A stretch of 62,319 nt of DNA from Herpetosiphonaceae bacterium (GTDB lineage Bacteria; Chloroflexota; Chloroflexia; Chloroflexales; Herpetosiphonaceae), in NCBI GenBank assembly GCA_013538855.1, contig JABXJS010000245.1, forward strand, positions 1-62,319, written 5' to 3'. Position numbers and translations under genes: made by a program. Below the pieces are notes generated by a model, which did no database searches, was not told the DNA's origin, and worked only from the letters and a program-made list of their open reading frames with translations. Positions 51,737 to 59,053 of this stretch are shown in pieces (the first letter of the stretch is position 1; each line of letters starts with the position of its first letter).

Positions 51737-51815
51737 ACCCCCAGCCACAGTGGGTGGGTTTGGGCCACCGCCCCAAGCCCCCGCAGGCCATCCCTGCACC
51801 CATGCTGCTGGGGGT
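51737..51815 (+). promoter_or_regulatory. Potential structured RNA leader (three-way junction)
   Basis: Four nested helices can form in 79 bases: P1 ACCCCCAGC (51737-51745) with GCTGGGGGT (51807-51815); P2 TGGGT (51751-51755) with ACCCA (51798-51802); P3 GGGTTTGGG (51756-51764) with CCCAAGCCC (51772-51780, one G-U pair); P4 GCAGG (51783-51787) with CCTGC (51793-51797). P2, P3 and P4 meet in a junction with only two unpaired bases. It lies 31 bases before the SD of the first membrane paralogue, so it could be a cis-regulatory RNA. The region is GC-rich, so chance pairing is possible. Confidence 0.4.
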
Positions 51816-51860
51816 TCAAGGCCGATTGGTAGTCATCAACGTCGCTAAGGAGATGCTGTT

Positions 51861-52490
51861 ATGGTAGATAACTCTGACACATTTTTCACCATCCTCTTTA
51901 TTTTTGCACTGCCCAGCGTTGTCGTGATGCTCGTGAGCTTTGTGCGCGGGCTGCTGCTGATCCGGCAGATTCGTGATCAGCGTAGCGGCCTTATGGCTCC
52001 AGCCTTTCGGCGGGCGCTCTGGCTGGTTGTGGCCAACCTAGTTGAGCCAGTGGTGACGACGCTTTGGATTACGCTGTTGCTGTTTAGCGCTGGAACGTTT
52101 TTGGTTTCGCTCGGTGTGGCTGTGGGCTTAGGCATGGCCACAATGCTGGGGCTGCTGCTGCTCGCGCCGCTGCTCCATGTGCTGTCGTCTACGCCGCTGG
52201 TGCGGCGGGTGGCCTGGACGCTGCTCGGCGTTGGGGTGGCCCGCATTGTGTGCACAGTGCTGATCTTCGCCTCCAGCCTGCTGAACATCTTTGGCGATGT
52301 GACGCTGTTTGTGGGCCTGTTTGTGGTGGCGCTCGGCGTGGCCGGCGCGTCGATCTGGATCAACCGGCGGCTTGTGGCCGCTGTGCTGCTTCAGGCCAGC
52401 GCCGCGCTGCCCGCTGTCACCGTCGGACGCGAGGGCGTGATGATCACCGCCGCCAACCATCAGAGCGCCAACCAGCCCAAGATCGGCTGA
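51861..52490 (+). CDS. Multi-pass membrane protein, paralogue 1 of 5 (unrecognised family)
   Basis: The 209-residue protein has about five or six membrane helices. A conserved block RRALWLVVANLVEPVVTTLW (about 50-69) and a C-terminal cytosolic or external tail with LPAVTVGREGVMITAANHQS, ending QPKIG, recur in the following genes. No enzymatic or transport signature is seen. The ATG has AAGGAGA about eight bases upstream. It is the first of five tandem relatives and may be controlled by the RNA structure at 51737-51815. It is followed 33 bases later by paralogue 2. Confidence 0.82.
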   Translation: MVDNSDTFFTILFIFALPSVVVMLVSFVRGLLLIRQIRDQRSGLMAPAFRRALWLVVANLVEPVVTTLWITLLLFSAGTFLVSLGVAVGLGMATMLGLLLLAPLLHVLSSTPLVRRVAWTLLGVGVARIVCTVLIFASSLLNIFGDVTLFVGLFVVALGVAGASIWINRRLVAAVLLQASAALPAVTVGREGVMITAANHQSANQPKIG

Positions 52491-52523
52491 TCCGGCTGGT
52501 CACTGGAGAAGTGGAGCGTGCGT

Positions 52524-53162
52524 ATGGGAGCCATCGAAGGGCTGGCTTGGGTGCTGGGCCTGAGCTATGTTTGGCTGCTGCTGGTCAACTTTTTCAGTGG
52601 CATAGCTTGGTGTGTGCGGTTGTATCGGCAGCGCTTTGTCACGTCTGCCGCCCGCCGACTGCTCTGGCTCTACAGCTGTAGCGCGGTTGAGCCAGTCGTG
52701 ACCTTGATCTGGCTTGTGCTTCAAACGCTTCTGATTAGTGTGCTATTTCGCAATACCATGCTGGATACCCTGTGGATCTGGCTGGGTATGCTGCCCCTGC
52801 CGCTGGTGGGCCTGCTCGTGGTGCTGCCGCTGCTTCAGCTGCGCACTGCCGATGCTGTCGTCCGCAGCGCTGTCTTGCCGATGCTTGAGTGGGGCATACT
52901 GCGCACTGCCAGCGTGTTTGTCATCGACATCATGGTGTATGCCGCATTTGCGGCGGATTCCCAAGTGCTGCTGTGTGGTGCGGTGCTGCTGCTGTGTGGT
53001 TGCATTGCTGTGCTGGTTCAGTCGCTGCGCTACGGCGAAGCGCATGCGCACGCGCTGCTGGCCGCGCTGGATACGTATCAGCCCGCCGTTTCTGTCGGCC
53101 CCGAGGGTGTGATGATCACCGCCCCCAACCACCAGAGCAATAATCAGCCTAAAATCCGCTGA
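52524..53162 (+). CDS. Multi-pass membrane protein, paralogue 2 of 5
   Basis: The 212-residue protein has the same plan as paralogue 1: an N-terminal helix, the block RRLLWLYSCSAVEPVVTLIW, several more helices, and the tail QPAVSVGPEGVMITAPNHQS ending QPKIR. I choose ATG 52524 (GGAG seven bases upstream); a GTG six bases earlier is only one base from that SD. It is closer to paralogue 1 in its tail than to paralogues 3 and 4. A hairpin (53196-53219) follows. Confidence 0.8.
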   Translation: MGAIEGLAWVLGLSYVWLLLVNFFSGIAWCVRLYRQRFVTSAARRLLWLYSCSAVEPVVTLIWLVLQTLLISVLFRNTMLDTLWIWLGMLPLPLVGLLVVLPLLQLRTADAVVRSAVLPMLEWGILRTASVFVIDIMVYAAFAADSQVLLCGAVLLLCGCIAVLVQSLRYGEAHAHALLAALDTYQPAVSVGPEGVMITAPNHQSNNQPKIR

Positions 53163-53195
53163 TGAGGCACACCAGAGACATCGTATAGACGCTGC

Positions 53196-53219
53196 CATGC
53201 CGCTCCTCGGTGCGGCATG
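53196..53219 (+). terminator. Hairpin after paralogue 2
   Basis: CATGCCGC (53196-53203), loop TCCTCGGT and GCGGCATG (53212-53219). A shorter version with a nearly identical loop follows paralogue 3, so the hairpin seems to have been copied with the gene. Confidence 0.6.
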
Positions 53220-53415
53220 AGTATCTCCTGTTTGCGTTCACTATCACCTCCCTGCTGCAAGGTTACACCGCATAGTTAGCCGTTAGGTGCAGGCCCGTTT
53301 TGAGGGCGCTCTGCTATGCTACCCCATACCTTACGTTGATCACACTCCTGAACATGGACTAGCCAACAATGCGCTGAGCTGCTTCCGCGAGCAGCTTTGT
53401 ACGCTATGGAGAAGT

Positions 53416-54075
53416 ATGATGAAAGCTTTCTTTTTTGTGCTGCTGTTGCTCGTCTACGGTATTCCTGTTTTGGTGTACGGCTATAAGGGCCTACGGCTGC
53501 TACAGCGGATGCGGCGTGATACACTCATGCCGCCGACTGAGCAGCGCATCGTTTGGCTGTGTGTGCTCAATGTGATGGAGCCAGCGCTGACCGCCCTATG
53601 GCTGGTAGTGGTTGGTGCAGTGCTGTATCGCACCAACCATAGTCCTTTTGCTGCGGCCCTGCTGTCGAGTTTGTTTTCCAATATGTTCATCCTGATTATC
53701 TTTCTCATTGTCTTTGTGTTTTGGCCAATACCGCTCTTGCTGCTGATTGCACCGCTGACAAAAGTGCGCGCGAGCCACCCTCAGCTCCGTGCAACTGCCC
53801 GTGTACTGCTGCGGCGCGGTGCTGGGCGCTGTGGCTTTGTGCTGGGCATCTGGGGCACTATCGCCTTTGATGTGGCGGGCGGCTGGTTCTTCGGCAGTGC
53901 ACTGTTTCTGATCGGCTATGCCTCTATGTTTGTATCGCTCAACCACAGTCTGCAAGACGCAGAGGAGTATCTGTGTGCTCCAGAGTATCTGCTGCCTGCC
54001 GTTTCTGTCGGGCCAGAGGGTGTGATGATCATCGAGCACGCATACCGTAGCAAAAATCGCCCGAAAATCGGCTGA
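53416..54075 (+). CDS. Multi-pass membrane protein, paralogue 3 of 5
   Basis: The 219-residue protein starts MMKAFFFVLLLLVYGIPVLV and carries the shared block QRIVWLCVLNVMEPALTALW. Further helices follow (LIIFLIVFVFWPIPLLLLIA), and its tail reads LPAVSVGPEGVMIIEHAYRS, ending RPKIG. The GGAGAAG before 53416/53419 makes either ATG possible. It is very similar to the broken paralogue 4, which points to a recent duplication. The 253 bases upstream (53163-53415) hold only a hairpin and no gene. Confidence 0.82.
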   Translation: MMKAFFFVLLLLVYGIPVLVYGYKGLRLLQRMRRDTLMPPTEQRIVWLCVLNVMEPALTALWLVVVGAVLYRTNHSPFAAALLSSLFSNMFILIIFLIVFVFWPIPLLLLIAPLTKVRASHPQLRATARVLLRRGAGRCGFVLGIWGTIAFDVAGGWFFGSALFLIGYASMFVSLNHSLQDAEEYLCAPEYLLPAVSVGPEGVMIIEHAYRSKNRPKIG

Positions 54076-54485
54076 TGTTCTACGCCGCAGGCCCCATAGT
54101 AAGGCTCCAGTGCCGCTCCTCGGGGCGGCATAGCTGTGTCCGCTGATTGCGCGTCTGTATGCATGCTTAACTGTGGGCTGACAGCCGATGCTGTGTCATG
54201 CTAGCGTCTTGGCGCTGGCGGCCTGGCTGCGGGGCAATCTGCGCTGGTGTGGGTGTATAATCTGGCGACCACGTAGCCGCGCTGTTAGGATGATCTAGCC
54301 CCTGCCGCGCTGCGCTCGTGGTGCTGCACCCGCCTGCGCTGGTGCCATCCCGCACGCTCATTCACCTGTCGCCTGCTGGCGCTGCCCCACAGCCCGCGTG
54401 CGATGGATGCAGCAGTGGGCTAGCTGCTCCACAGCCCAAGCAAGGGCAGTGCGCTATGGATTCTTTGCATTGAGTTTGGTGTGTG
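54076..54485. other. Intergenic region between paralogues 3 and 4
   Basis: This 410-base gap holds the copied hairpin and a TATAAT at 54256-54261 without a good -35. No gene with an SD is seen. Its end (GCGCTATGGA, near 54451) resembles the stretch just before paralogue 3 (ACGCTATGGA, 53401), which suggests upstream sequence was duplicated too. Confidence 0.5.
54111..54130 (+). terminator. Hairpin after paralogue 3
   Basis: TGCCGC (54111-54116), loop TCCTCGGG and GCGGCA (54125-54130). It matches the hairpin after paralogue 2 in stem and loop. Confidence 0.55.
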
Positions 54486-55136
54486 ATGATCATCGTTGAA
54501 ATCCTCGCTTTGGTACTGCTGCTCGTCTACGGCGTGCCTGTGTTGGTGTATGGCTATAAGGGCCTGCGGCTGTTGAAGCAGATGCGCCGTGATCCACTCA
54601 TGCCATCTGCTGTGCGGCGCATCGTCTAGCTCTGTGTTCTCAACGCGATTGAGCCAGCGCTCACGGCCCTATGGCTGGTACTCGTTGGTGCATTGATGTA
54701 CAGCGGCACCGTGATTGCCTTCGTTGACGACCTGCTGTCGCGTTTGTTGCCCACGATGTTCGTGCAGCTCGTTTTTATTTTTTGGCCGATCCCGCTCTTG
54801 CTGCTGGTCGCACCATTGACGCAGGTGCGCGCGAGCCACCCTCAGCTCCGCGCACCTGCCCGTCTGCTGCTGAAGCGCGGTGCTGCGCGCTGTAGTTTTG
54901 TGCTTGGCATCTGGGGCCTTGTGGCGCTTGATATCGAGGCCAGCTGGTGCCTCGGCAGTGCGCTGGTGCTGGTCGGCTACGCGTCTATGCTTCTATCGCT
55001 GAACCGCAGTATCAACGGCGCAGAGGAGTATGTGTATGCTTCAGAGTATCTGCTGCCTGCCGTTTCTGTTGGCCTAGAGGGTGTCATGATCATCGAGCAC
55101 GTCCACCGCAGCAAAAATCGCCCGAGAATCGGCTGA
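54486..55136 (+). pseudogene. Membrane paralogue 4 of 5, broken by an amber codon
   Basis: From ATG 54486 the frame reads MIIVEILALVLLLVYGVPVL and on to RRIV, then TAG at 54627-54629. The same frame continues to 55136 with LCVLNAIEPALTALWLVLVG, FIFWPIPLLLLVAPLTQVRA, and the tail LPAVSVGLEGVMIIEHVHRS ending RPRIG. In all other copies this position is Trp (WL), so TGG to TAG is inferred. Apart from this the copy is intact and close to paralogue 3. A product from an internal start (GTG or ATG near 54693) would lack the first helices. Confidence 0.85.
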
Positions 55137-55178
55137 GATTCCTGGGTACGGGACGTTGCTATTAATTTGGAGGCGCGT

Positions 55179-55795
55179 ATGGGGTGGCTGCTGTTGATAC
55201 CTGCACTGATCTACGCAGGCATTGCGCTCGTTGGTGTTGTCGAGGGCGTGCGCGAGTGGCGGCAGCTGCGACGTGTGCCAGCTGTGCCGGCACAGGTGCG
55301 TCGCATTGTCTGGCTGTGTATTTTCAGCACTGTTGAGCCAGCGCTGGCTCGCGCTTGGATGCTGCTGTGCACGACGCTGCTTGTCGATGCAATGTTTGGT
55401 GCGCGTAGCTTGCCTGGGGCTGGCTGAGTGACGAAGTGTTGATACTGCTGTATGGCGCGCTGTTCATTCTGCCAACGTTCCTGCTGCTGGTGCTGGCTCC
55501 TGTCCCGGTGGCTGTAGCGACTGCTCCGCAGCTGCGGTCTGTGGTGCTGTGGTTGTTTGGCTGGGGTATGCTGCGTACCTTGGGTGTTGGTGTTGTGTCT
55601 GTTTTCCTCTGGAGCGTGCTCGTCAACGTGGCGATGCTGTGTTTCGTGGTGCTGCTGGTGGTTGTTGGTGTGGTTCTGCTCCTGCTGGCGTTAGAGTTTA
55701 GCGGGGATCAGGCGTGGACGCTCCTGCAACTATCGGCAGATCGAGCGCGTGCTGCGTCTCGTTCTGCCCACGCTGCGACCAGGACCAAGCTGTAG
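55179..55795 (+). pseudogene. Membrane paralogue 5 of 5, frameshifted and divergent
   Basis: ATG 55179 (GGAGG five bases upstream) begins MGWLLLIPALIYAGIALVGV and includes the family block RRIVWLCIFSTVEPALARAW. The frame ends at TGA 55425-55427. The family-like sequence resumes in another frame (LAWGWLSDEVLILLYGALFI, to 55795). The shift lies between 55406 and 55427 and is consistent with loss of one base. The C-terminal tail ends in an Arg/Ala-rich stretch and lacks the PAVSVGPEGVMI motif, so this is the most divergent copy. If the two halves are both translated they are unlikely to be functional. Confidence 0.75.
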
Positions 55796-55964
55796 CATCA
55801 CCCTCGCCTGGAATGTGCTAGCGGCGCGTGTGTGCCGCTCCAGCTTGGGGCGCTATTTGTGGGCCTGCAAAAGTAGAACATGTGCGCGAGTTGTGCTATA
55901 GTGGCGGCGCAAAACACAGACGGGACATCCTTTAACTTAACGAGCTTTGCCGAGGAATGAATGC

Positions 55965-56792
55965 ATGGGTCCAGCCTATCGCCTGTTGGCGCTTGATCTT
56001 GATGGAACACTGATTGATCGTAGTTTACAGTTTCGCCCGGCGGTTCAGGCGGCGGTGGCGGCAGCGCAGGCGGCTGGCGTTACCGTCACGCTGGCCACCG
56101 GGCGCATGGTGCGCACAACCCGCCCGTTCGCTGACCAGCTAAACATAACGTCTCCGCTGATCTGCTACCAAGGCGCGCATGTGCAGGCACTCAGCGGCGA
56201 GGTTATCTACGATAACCCGCTCGACGGCGCGCTGGCCGCGCAGATCGTGCAGCTGGCCGCCGCGCGCGACATCTACATCCAGGCCTACATCAACGACGAG
56301 CTGTACATCGCCGCTGAGCGCCCCGAGGCCGATGAGTATCGCAGCTTCTCCACCGTGCCGCTGCCCGTCCATGCCGTCGGCGATCTGGCCGCATGGGTGC
56401 GCACGAATCCGCCAACCAAGCTGCTCTGGATCGCTGCGCCGGAGCTGCTGCTGGAAACGCTCGACCGCTGGGGTGCGCAGTTCCAGGGCCAGGCCAGCAT
56501 CTTTCGCTCGCACGATCGCTTTGGCGAGGCGGCGGCCCCCGACAGCTCGAAGGGTGTGGCGCTGGCGGTGCTGGCCGCGCAGCTCGGCATTCCGCGCGCG
56601 CAGGTCATGGCCATCGGCGACCGCCAAAACGACGCGCCCATGCTCCAGTGGGCCGGGCTGGGCCTGGCCATGGGCGATGCCGATGAGCACGCCCGCAGCG
56701 CCGCTGATGCCGTGCTGCCACCGTTTGCCGAAGATGGCGTCGCCTGGGCGATTCAGCGCTGGATTTTGGAGCAACCGCATGACAACAATTAG
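55965..56792 (+). CDS. Cof-type HAD-superfamily phosphatase
   Basis: The 275-residue protein is a HAD phosphatase of the Cof/class IIB group. Motif I is LALDLDGTLIDR (nucleophile Asp), motif II lies in VTLATGRMV, motif III Lys in SSKGVALAVLA, and motif IV is AIGDRQNDAPML. A C2 cap lies between motifs II and III. Such enzymes remove phosphate from sugars, cofactors or nucleotides; the substrate is unknown. The start is ATG 55965, after CGAGGAA; an upstream TTG is rejected. Its end overlaps the next gene by 14 bases. The 169-base upstream region has TATAGT (55897-55902) as a possible -10. Confidence 0.93.
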   Translation: MGPAYRLLALDLDGTLIDRSLQFRPAVQAAVAAAQAAGVTVTLATGRMVRTTRPFADQLNITSPLICYQGAHVQALSGEVIYDNPLDGALAAQIVQLAAARDIYIQAYINDELYIAAERPEADEYRSFSTVPLPVHAVGDLAAWVRTNPPTKLLWIAAPELLLETLDRWGAQFQGQASIFRSHDRFGEAAAPDSSKGVALAVLAAQLGIPRAQVMAIGDRQNDAPMLQWAGLGLAMGDADEHARSAADAVLPPFAEDGVAWAIQRWILEQPHDNN

Positions 56793-57972
56793 CCGCGACA
56801 CCGCTCGCGCCATGGCTATCGCCGCCACCGGTCTAAGCCAGCGTCCAGCACAGCCCACGAAAGCTCACGTGTGGGCGACGCTGGAGCGCCTGGCCATTAT
56901 TCAGATCGACACGATCCATGTCGTCGCCCGCTCACCGTACCTCGTGCTCTGGAGCCGCCTCGGCGACTACGAGCCAGCCTGGTTCGACGAGCTGCACTAT
57001 CCCGATGGCCGCATCTTCGAGTACTGGGCGCACGCGGCCTCGTTTTTGCCCATCCACCTGTGGCCGCTGCTGCGCCCGGCGATGCTGCGCTACCACGAGT
57101 GGGGCTGGGGCCGCGCTGTCGAGTGGATGCGCGAAAATGCGGCGGCGCTCGAGCATGTGCTGACGGAGATTCGGGCGCAAGGCCCGCTGCGCTCGGCGGA
57201 CTTCAAGGACGAGAACCATAGCAGCAGCGGTTGGTGGAACTGGAAGCCCGCCAAGCAGGCCCTCGATATGCTGTGGAGCAGCGGCCAGCTGATGATCAAG
57301 CGCCGCATCAACTTCCAGCGTGTCTACGAGCTGACCGAGCGCATGCTGCCCGACTGGGACGACGCCCAGGCTCCCGACTACGCCGAGGCCCAGGCTCAGC
57401 TGAGCATGATTGCGCTCAAGGCGATGGGCCTCGCGACGGCCCGCCAGCTCGCCGACTACTTTCGCCAGCCGCGTACCGGCATGGCCGAGCGTCTGGAACG
57501 CTGGGTCACCGATGGCGCGGCGCTGCGCATCAACGTAGAGGGCTGGGATGATCCAGCCTACGTGCACCCTGACCACGCTGAGTGGCTGCACGCTGGGCCG
57601 CCTACTCCGCAGCTGACCACGCTGCTCTCGCCCTTTGATAACCTGATCTGGGATCGCGAGCGCACTGCTGCGCTATGGGACTTCGACTACAAAATTGAGT
57701 GCTACACGCCGGCTGCCAAGCGCCGCTATGGCTATTTTAGCCTGCCCATTCTGTGGCGTGACCAGCTGGTTGGGCGCATTGATGCCAAGGCCGAGCGCAA
57801 AAGCGGCATCATGCGTATCTTTGCCGCGCACCTTGAGCCAGATGTGGCGCTCTCCGCTGACCTGATCGACGATCTAAAGCCGATGCTGCGCGACTTTGCG
57901 CGCTGGCATGGCACGCCTGAGCTGGTGATTGAGCAGAGCGATCCGCCGGAGCTGCGCACAGCCCTGATCTAA
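56779..57972 (+). CDS. YcaQ/AlkX-like winged-helix DNA glycosylase
   Basis: The 397-residue protein belongs to the HTH_42 family of which E. coli YcaQ (AlkX) unhooks interstrand DNA cross-links. The N-terminal catalytic QxD motif is present in AIIQIDTIHVVARSPYLVLW. Further family features are FDELHYPDGRIFEYWAHAAS, the wing region LMIKRRINFQRVYELTER, and LLSPFDNLIWDRERTAALWD. ATG 56779 lies inside the end of the HAD gene, with the stop 14 bases in; coupling is likely. It would protect against alkylating or cross-linking damage. The gene ends at a strong bidirectional terminator. Confidence 0.9.
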   Translation: MTTISRDTARAMAIAATGLSQRPAQPTKAHVWATLERLAIIQIDTIHVVARSPYLVLWSRLGDYEPAWFDELHYPDGRIFEYWAHAASFLPIHLWPLLRPAMLRYHEWGWGRAVEWMRENAAALEHVLTEIRAQGPLRSADFKDENHSSSGWWNWKPAKQALDMLWSSGQLMIKRRINFQRVYELTERMLPDWDDAQAPDYAEAQAQLSMIALKAMGLATARQLADYFRQPRTGMAERLERWVTDGAALRINVEGWDDPAYVHPDHAEWLHAGPPTPQLTTLLSPFDNLIWDRERTAALWDFDYKIECYTPAAKRRYGYFSLPILWRDQLVGRIDAKAERKSGIMRIFAAHLEPDVALSADLIDDLKPMLRDFARWHGTPELVIEQSDPPELRTALI

Positions 57973-57979
57973 AAACACA

Positions 57980-58009
57980 ACGCTGCGGCTCTAGACAGAG
58001 CCGCAGCGT
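57980..58009. terminator. Bidirectional terminator
   Basis: A perfect 13-bp stem (ACGCTGCGGCTCT, 57980-57992, and complement at 57997-58009) with a 4-nt loop, followed by CATTTT on the plus strand and TGTTTTT on the minus strand. It separates the convergent YcaQ-like and STAS genes. Confidence 0.88.
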
Positions 58010-58031
58010 CATTTTGAGAGTCTGTGGAGCG

Positions 58032-58859
58032 CTACTCAGCCTCAGGTGCTTGCTCGCAGATGGCGAGGTTGAGCAGGCTGAGCGCGTACTCGATGCCAGC
58101 CTGGAGGTTCGAGCGTGTGGTCAAGCCGGTCAACTCGATGCCAAGCTGCACAATGGTCTGGGCGATCTCGGCGCTGATGCCTACCAGCACAACCTGTGAG
58201 CCAAGCAGCCGCACAGCGCGCGCTGCCTGCAGCAGATAGTTGGCGACGCCGGTGTCGATGACCGGCACGCCGGTGATATCCATGATCACCACATCGGCCT
58301 GATTAAGCGTGATCGCCTCAAGCAGCTGCTCGATGATCGTCGCCGCCCGCGATGAGTCGATGCTGCCCACCAGCGGCAGCACCAGGATGCCCTCGTGGAT
58401 CGGCACAATCGGCGTTGACAGCTCGCGAATGGCGGACTGCTGCGCCTCCAGCAGGTTGTTGTACAGCGCTTCGTAGACGCGATACATCGACACAACTGCA
58501 GAGCGCACAACATGATGGGTGCGGATGATCAGCTTGATCTGGTCATCGTTGTCGTCAACGTGCTCTTGAACGAGCTTCTGCACCTCTTCTTCGGCGATCT
58601 CGATTGCTTGGAGCACGCTGTCGAGCGGAATGCCGGCCTGTAGACGCTGCTCGGTGATCTTGCGCCAAAACTCAGCGAAGCGATGCGGTGTATCTGCAAT
58701 CAGATCTTCGATAAACTGCGTGAGCGAGTTGTTCGCTAAAGTCTGAACTTGAGACAGCTCAATATCACGATAGCCCTCAAGCTCTGCGTGAATGCGCTTG
58801 GCTGAGCGCTCCACTAGGGTTGGGAGCAGCTCCCGAAAGTGTTCGACATTGTAGCTCAT
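58032..58859 (-). CDS. RsbR-type STAS-domain regulatory protein
   Basis: The 275-residue cytosolic protein has an N-terminal globin-like helical sensor region (about 1-150, including ITEQRLQAGIPLDSVLQAIE). A C-terminal STAS domain follows (about 155-265: PIHEGILVLPLVGSIDSSRA, ADVVIMDITGVPVIDTGVAN). The Thr residues in DITGVPVIDTG match the phosphorylated positions of RsbR/RsbS co-antagonists. Such proteins form stressosomes and act with an RsbT-like kinase; none is in the window. The start at 58859 fits the family. The divergent intergenic region (58860-59053) has TATACT near 58898 as a possible leftward -10. Confidence 0.88.
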   Translation of the reverse strand: MSYNVEHFRELLPTLVERSAKRIHAELEGYRDIELSQVQTLANNSLTQFIEDLIADTPHRFAEFWRKITEQRLQAGIPLDSVLQAIEIAEEEVQKLVQEHVDDNDDQIKLIIRTHHVVRSAVVSMYRVYEALYNNLLEAQQSAIRELSTPIVPIHEGILVLPLVGSIDSSRAATIIEQLLEAITLNQADVVIMDITGVPVIDTGVANYLLQAARAVRLLGSQVVLVGISAEIAQTIVQLGIELTGLTTRSNLQAGIEYALSLLNLAICEQAPEAE

Positions 58860-59053
58860 TGTAGCAAACCTCTGTGGCTGGTCATTTTGCCACAGTATAC
58901 ACTGAGATGCAGGAGCGCGCTACTGAGCACTGTTTTTCTGACTATTCACGCACGCGGAGCCACACAGTCTTTGATAGCAAACTGTCATCCGCTGTACTAG
59001 TGCAGCTAGCCGTATCTTCGCTATGCTGAGGCAGAGCAAGGAGGCACCTAGCT

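Larger units (their letters stand above)
51431..51860. other. Long leader region before the membrane paralogue array
   Basis: This 430-base gap holds a terminator at its start and, at 51737-51815, a nested set of inverted repeats (listed separately). A further imperfect hairpin (CCCACAAGC / GCTTGCGTGGG) lies near 51610-51637. An 82-codon plus-strand frame over 51619-51867 has no SD or recognisable product. AAGGAGA at 51847-51853 is the SD for the first paralogue. Confidence 0.6.

Noticed and set aside
51807-51830. A tRNA T-arm-like GGTTCAAGG
   Set aside because: No acceptor, D or anticodon arms can be drawn around it and the following bases do not close a T stem.
56179-56778. A 200-codon in-frame extension of the YcaQ-like gene
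   Set aside because: It overlaps the HAD phosphatase in another frame and is Arg/Ser/Pro-rich. The YcaQ family N-terminus fits ATG 56779.
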